This document shows positions 5,619 through 5,921 of a DNA stretch of 5,921 nt, one piece after another. This stretch comes from Calditrichota bacterium. Its GTDB lineage: Bacteria; Zhuqueibacterota; Zhuqueibacteria; Residuimicrobiales; Krinioviventaceae. The translations under genes and the position numbers were made by a program. How positions within the stretch are numbered: the stretch's first letter is position 1; the number at the start of each line of letters is the position of its first letter. The notes under the pieces were generated by a model. It searched no databases. It had not been told where the DNA came from and saw nothing but the letters and a program-made list of their open reading frames with translations. The stretch covers positions 1 through 5,921 of the forward strand of contig RPQV01000237.1 of assembly GCA_003818595.1 (NCBI GenBank), written 5' to 3'.

Positions 5619-5921
5619 ATGAGTCATAAAAAGCCTCAGCAAGGCCTGTCCCGTCGAGGGTTCATCAAAGGAGTGGGCGGCAGTATTGTCGGTGCTGCCG
5701 CCATTTCAACGGGTGCCGCCGGCAACTCTGCTGAAAAATACGGCGAGGTTATGGGACCGGATCGGATTACCATCACCCTCACGGTGAACGGCCGCACCTA
5801 TTCACCGGATGTTGATCCGCGTCAAACATTGCTGGATACCTTGCGCGATTATCTCTCGCTGACCGGCGCCAAACGGGTGTGTAATAAAGGACAGTGCGGC
5901 GCCTGCACGGTCATTTTAAAC
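5619..5921 (+). CDS. Tat-exported [2Fe-2S] small subunit of a xanthine dehydrogenase/aldehyde oxidoreductase-type molybdoenzyme (3' end outside window)
   Basis: The first 101 codons are present. ATG 5619 has GGAG at 5609-5612, 6 nt upstream; an in-frame ATG at 5595 would add eight residues but lacks a well-placed Shine-Dalgarno. The N-terminus carries a twin-arginine signal SRRGFIK (11-17) followed by a Gly/Ala-rich mildly hydrophobic stretch (18-34), predicting export in folded form with its cluster. From about 50 a plant-type ferredoxin domain begins (ITLTVNGRTY), with cluster ligands C88, C93 and C96 in CNKGQCGAC. The second, C-terminal [2Fe-2S] domain normal for this family lies beyond the window. 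This subunit passes electrons from the molybdenum cofactor subunit. A Tat signal on this subunit recalls periplasmic aldehyde oxidoreductase PaoA (YagT) and isoquinoline 1-oxidoreductase alpha relatives; the substrate cannot be told. Large and FAD or cytochrome subunits probably follow downstream. It is separated from the barrel gene by about 390 bp and is likely an independent operon. Confidence 0.93.
   Translation, partial: MSHKKPQQGLSRRGFIKGVGGSIVGAAAISTGAAGNSAEKYGEVMGPDRITITLTVNGRTYSPDVDPRQTLLDTLRDYLSLTGAKRVCNKGQCGACTVILN

Overview
This window looks like chromosomal DNA from a Gram-negative bacterium. It encodes a predicted outer-membrane beta-barrel, a Tat-exported iron-sulphur protein and a sigma-54 regulatory circuit. 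None of the genes identifies a species. The combination of NtrC-type control, secreted calcium-binding repeats and an orphan barrel is typical of environmental lineages such as the FCB group and related candidate phyla, but that placement is a guess. No mobile genes, CRISPR arrays, rRNA or tRNA were recognised.

Left part (1-3017, minus strand): a two-component operon. The upstream gene is a membrane-bound sensor histidine kinase with a large periplasmic sensor, PAS, HisKA and HATPase domains. Two bases after its stop begins an NtrC-family response regulator with a receiver and a sigma-54-activating AAA+ domain. The regulator runs off the left edge, so its DNA-binding domain is not visible.

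Centre (3018-3270): a divergent regulatory region of about 250 bp. From left to right it holds two inverted repeats of the form CGAC-N6-GTCG with centres 21 bp apart, an 8-codon mini-ORF behind a very strong Shine-Dalgarno, an AT-rich stretch, a perfect 17-nt palindrome, and a sigma-54-like -24/-12 element pointing right.

Right of it (3271-5227, plus strand): a secreted protein with four near-identical Asp/Gly/Asn-rich calcium-binding modules (thrombospondin type 3 / EF-hand-loop style), a strong hairpin, then a predicted outer-membrane beta-barrel of unknown family. The layout of kinase plus NtrC-type regulator divergent from a sigma-54-driven secreted metal-binding protein matches the logic of the enterobacterial ZraSR-ZraP envelope-stress system. 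The predicted effector here binds calcium rather than zinc and is followed by a barrel. This is the most interesting unit in the window.

Right end: a gene-free stretch of about 390 bp (5228-5618) with two diverged copies of a short palindromic repeat and other small hairpins. After it comes the start of a Tat-exported [2Fe-2S] small subunit of a xanthine dehydrogenase/aldehyde oxidoreductase-type molybdoenzyme, cut by the window edge. It is probably unrelated to the signalling locus.
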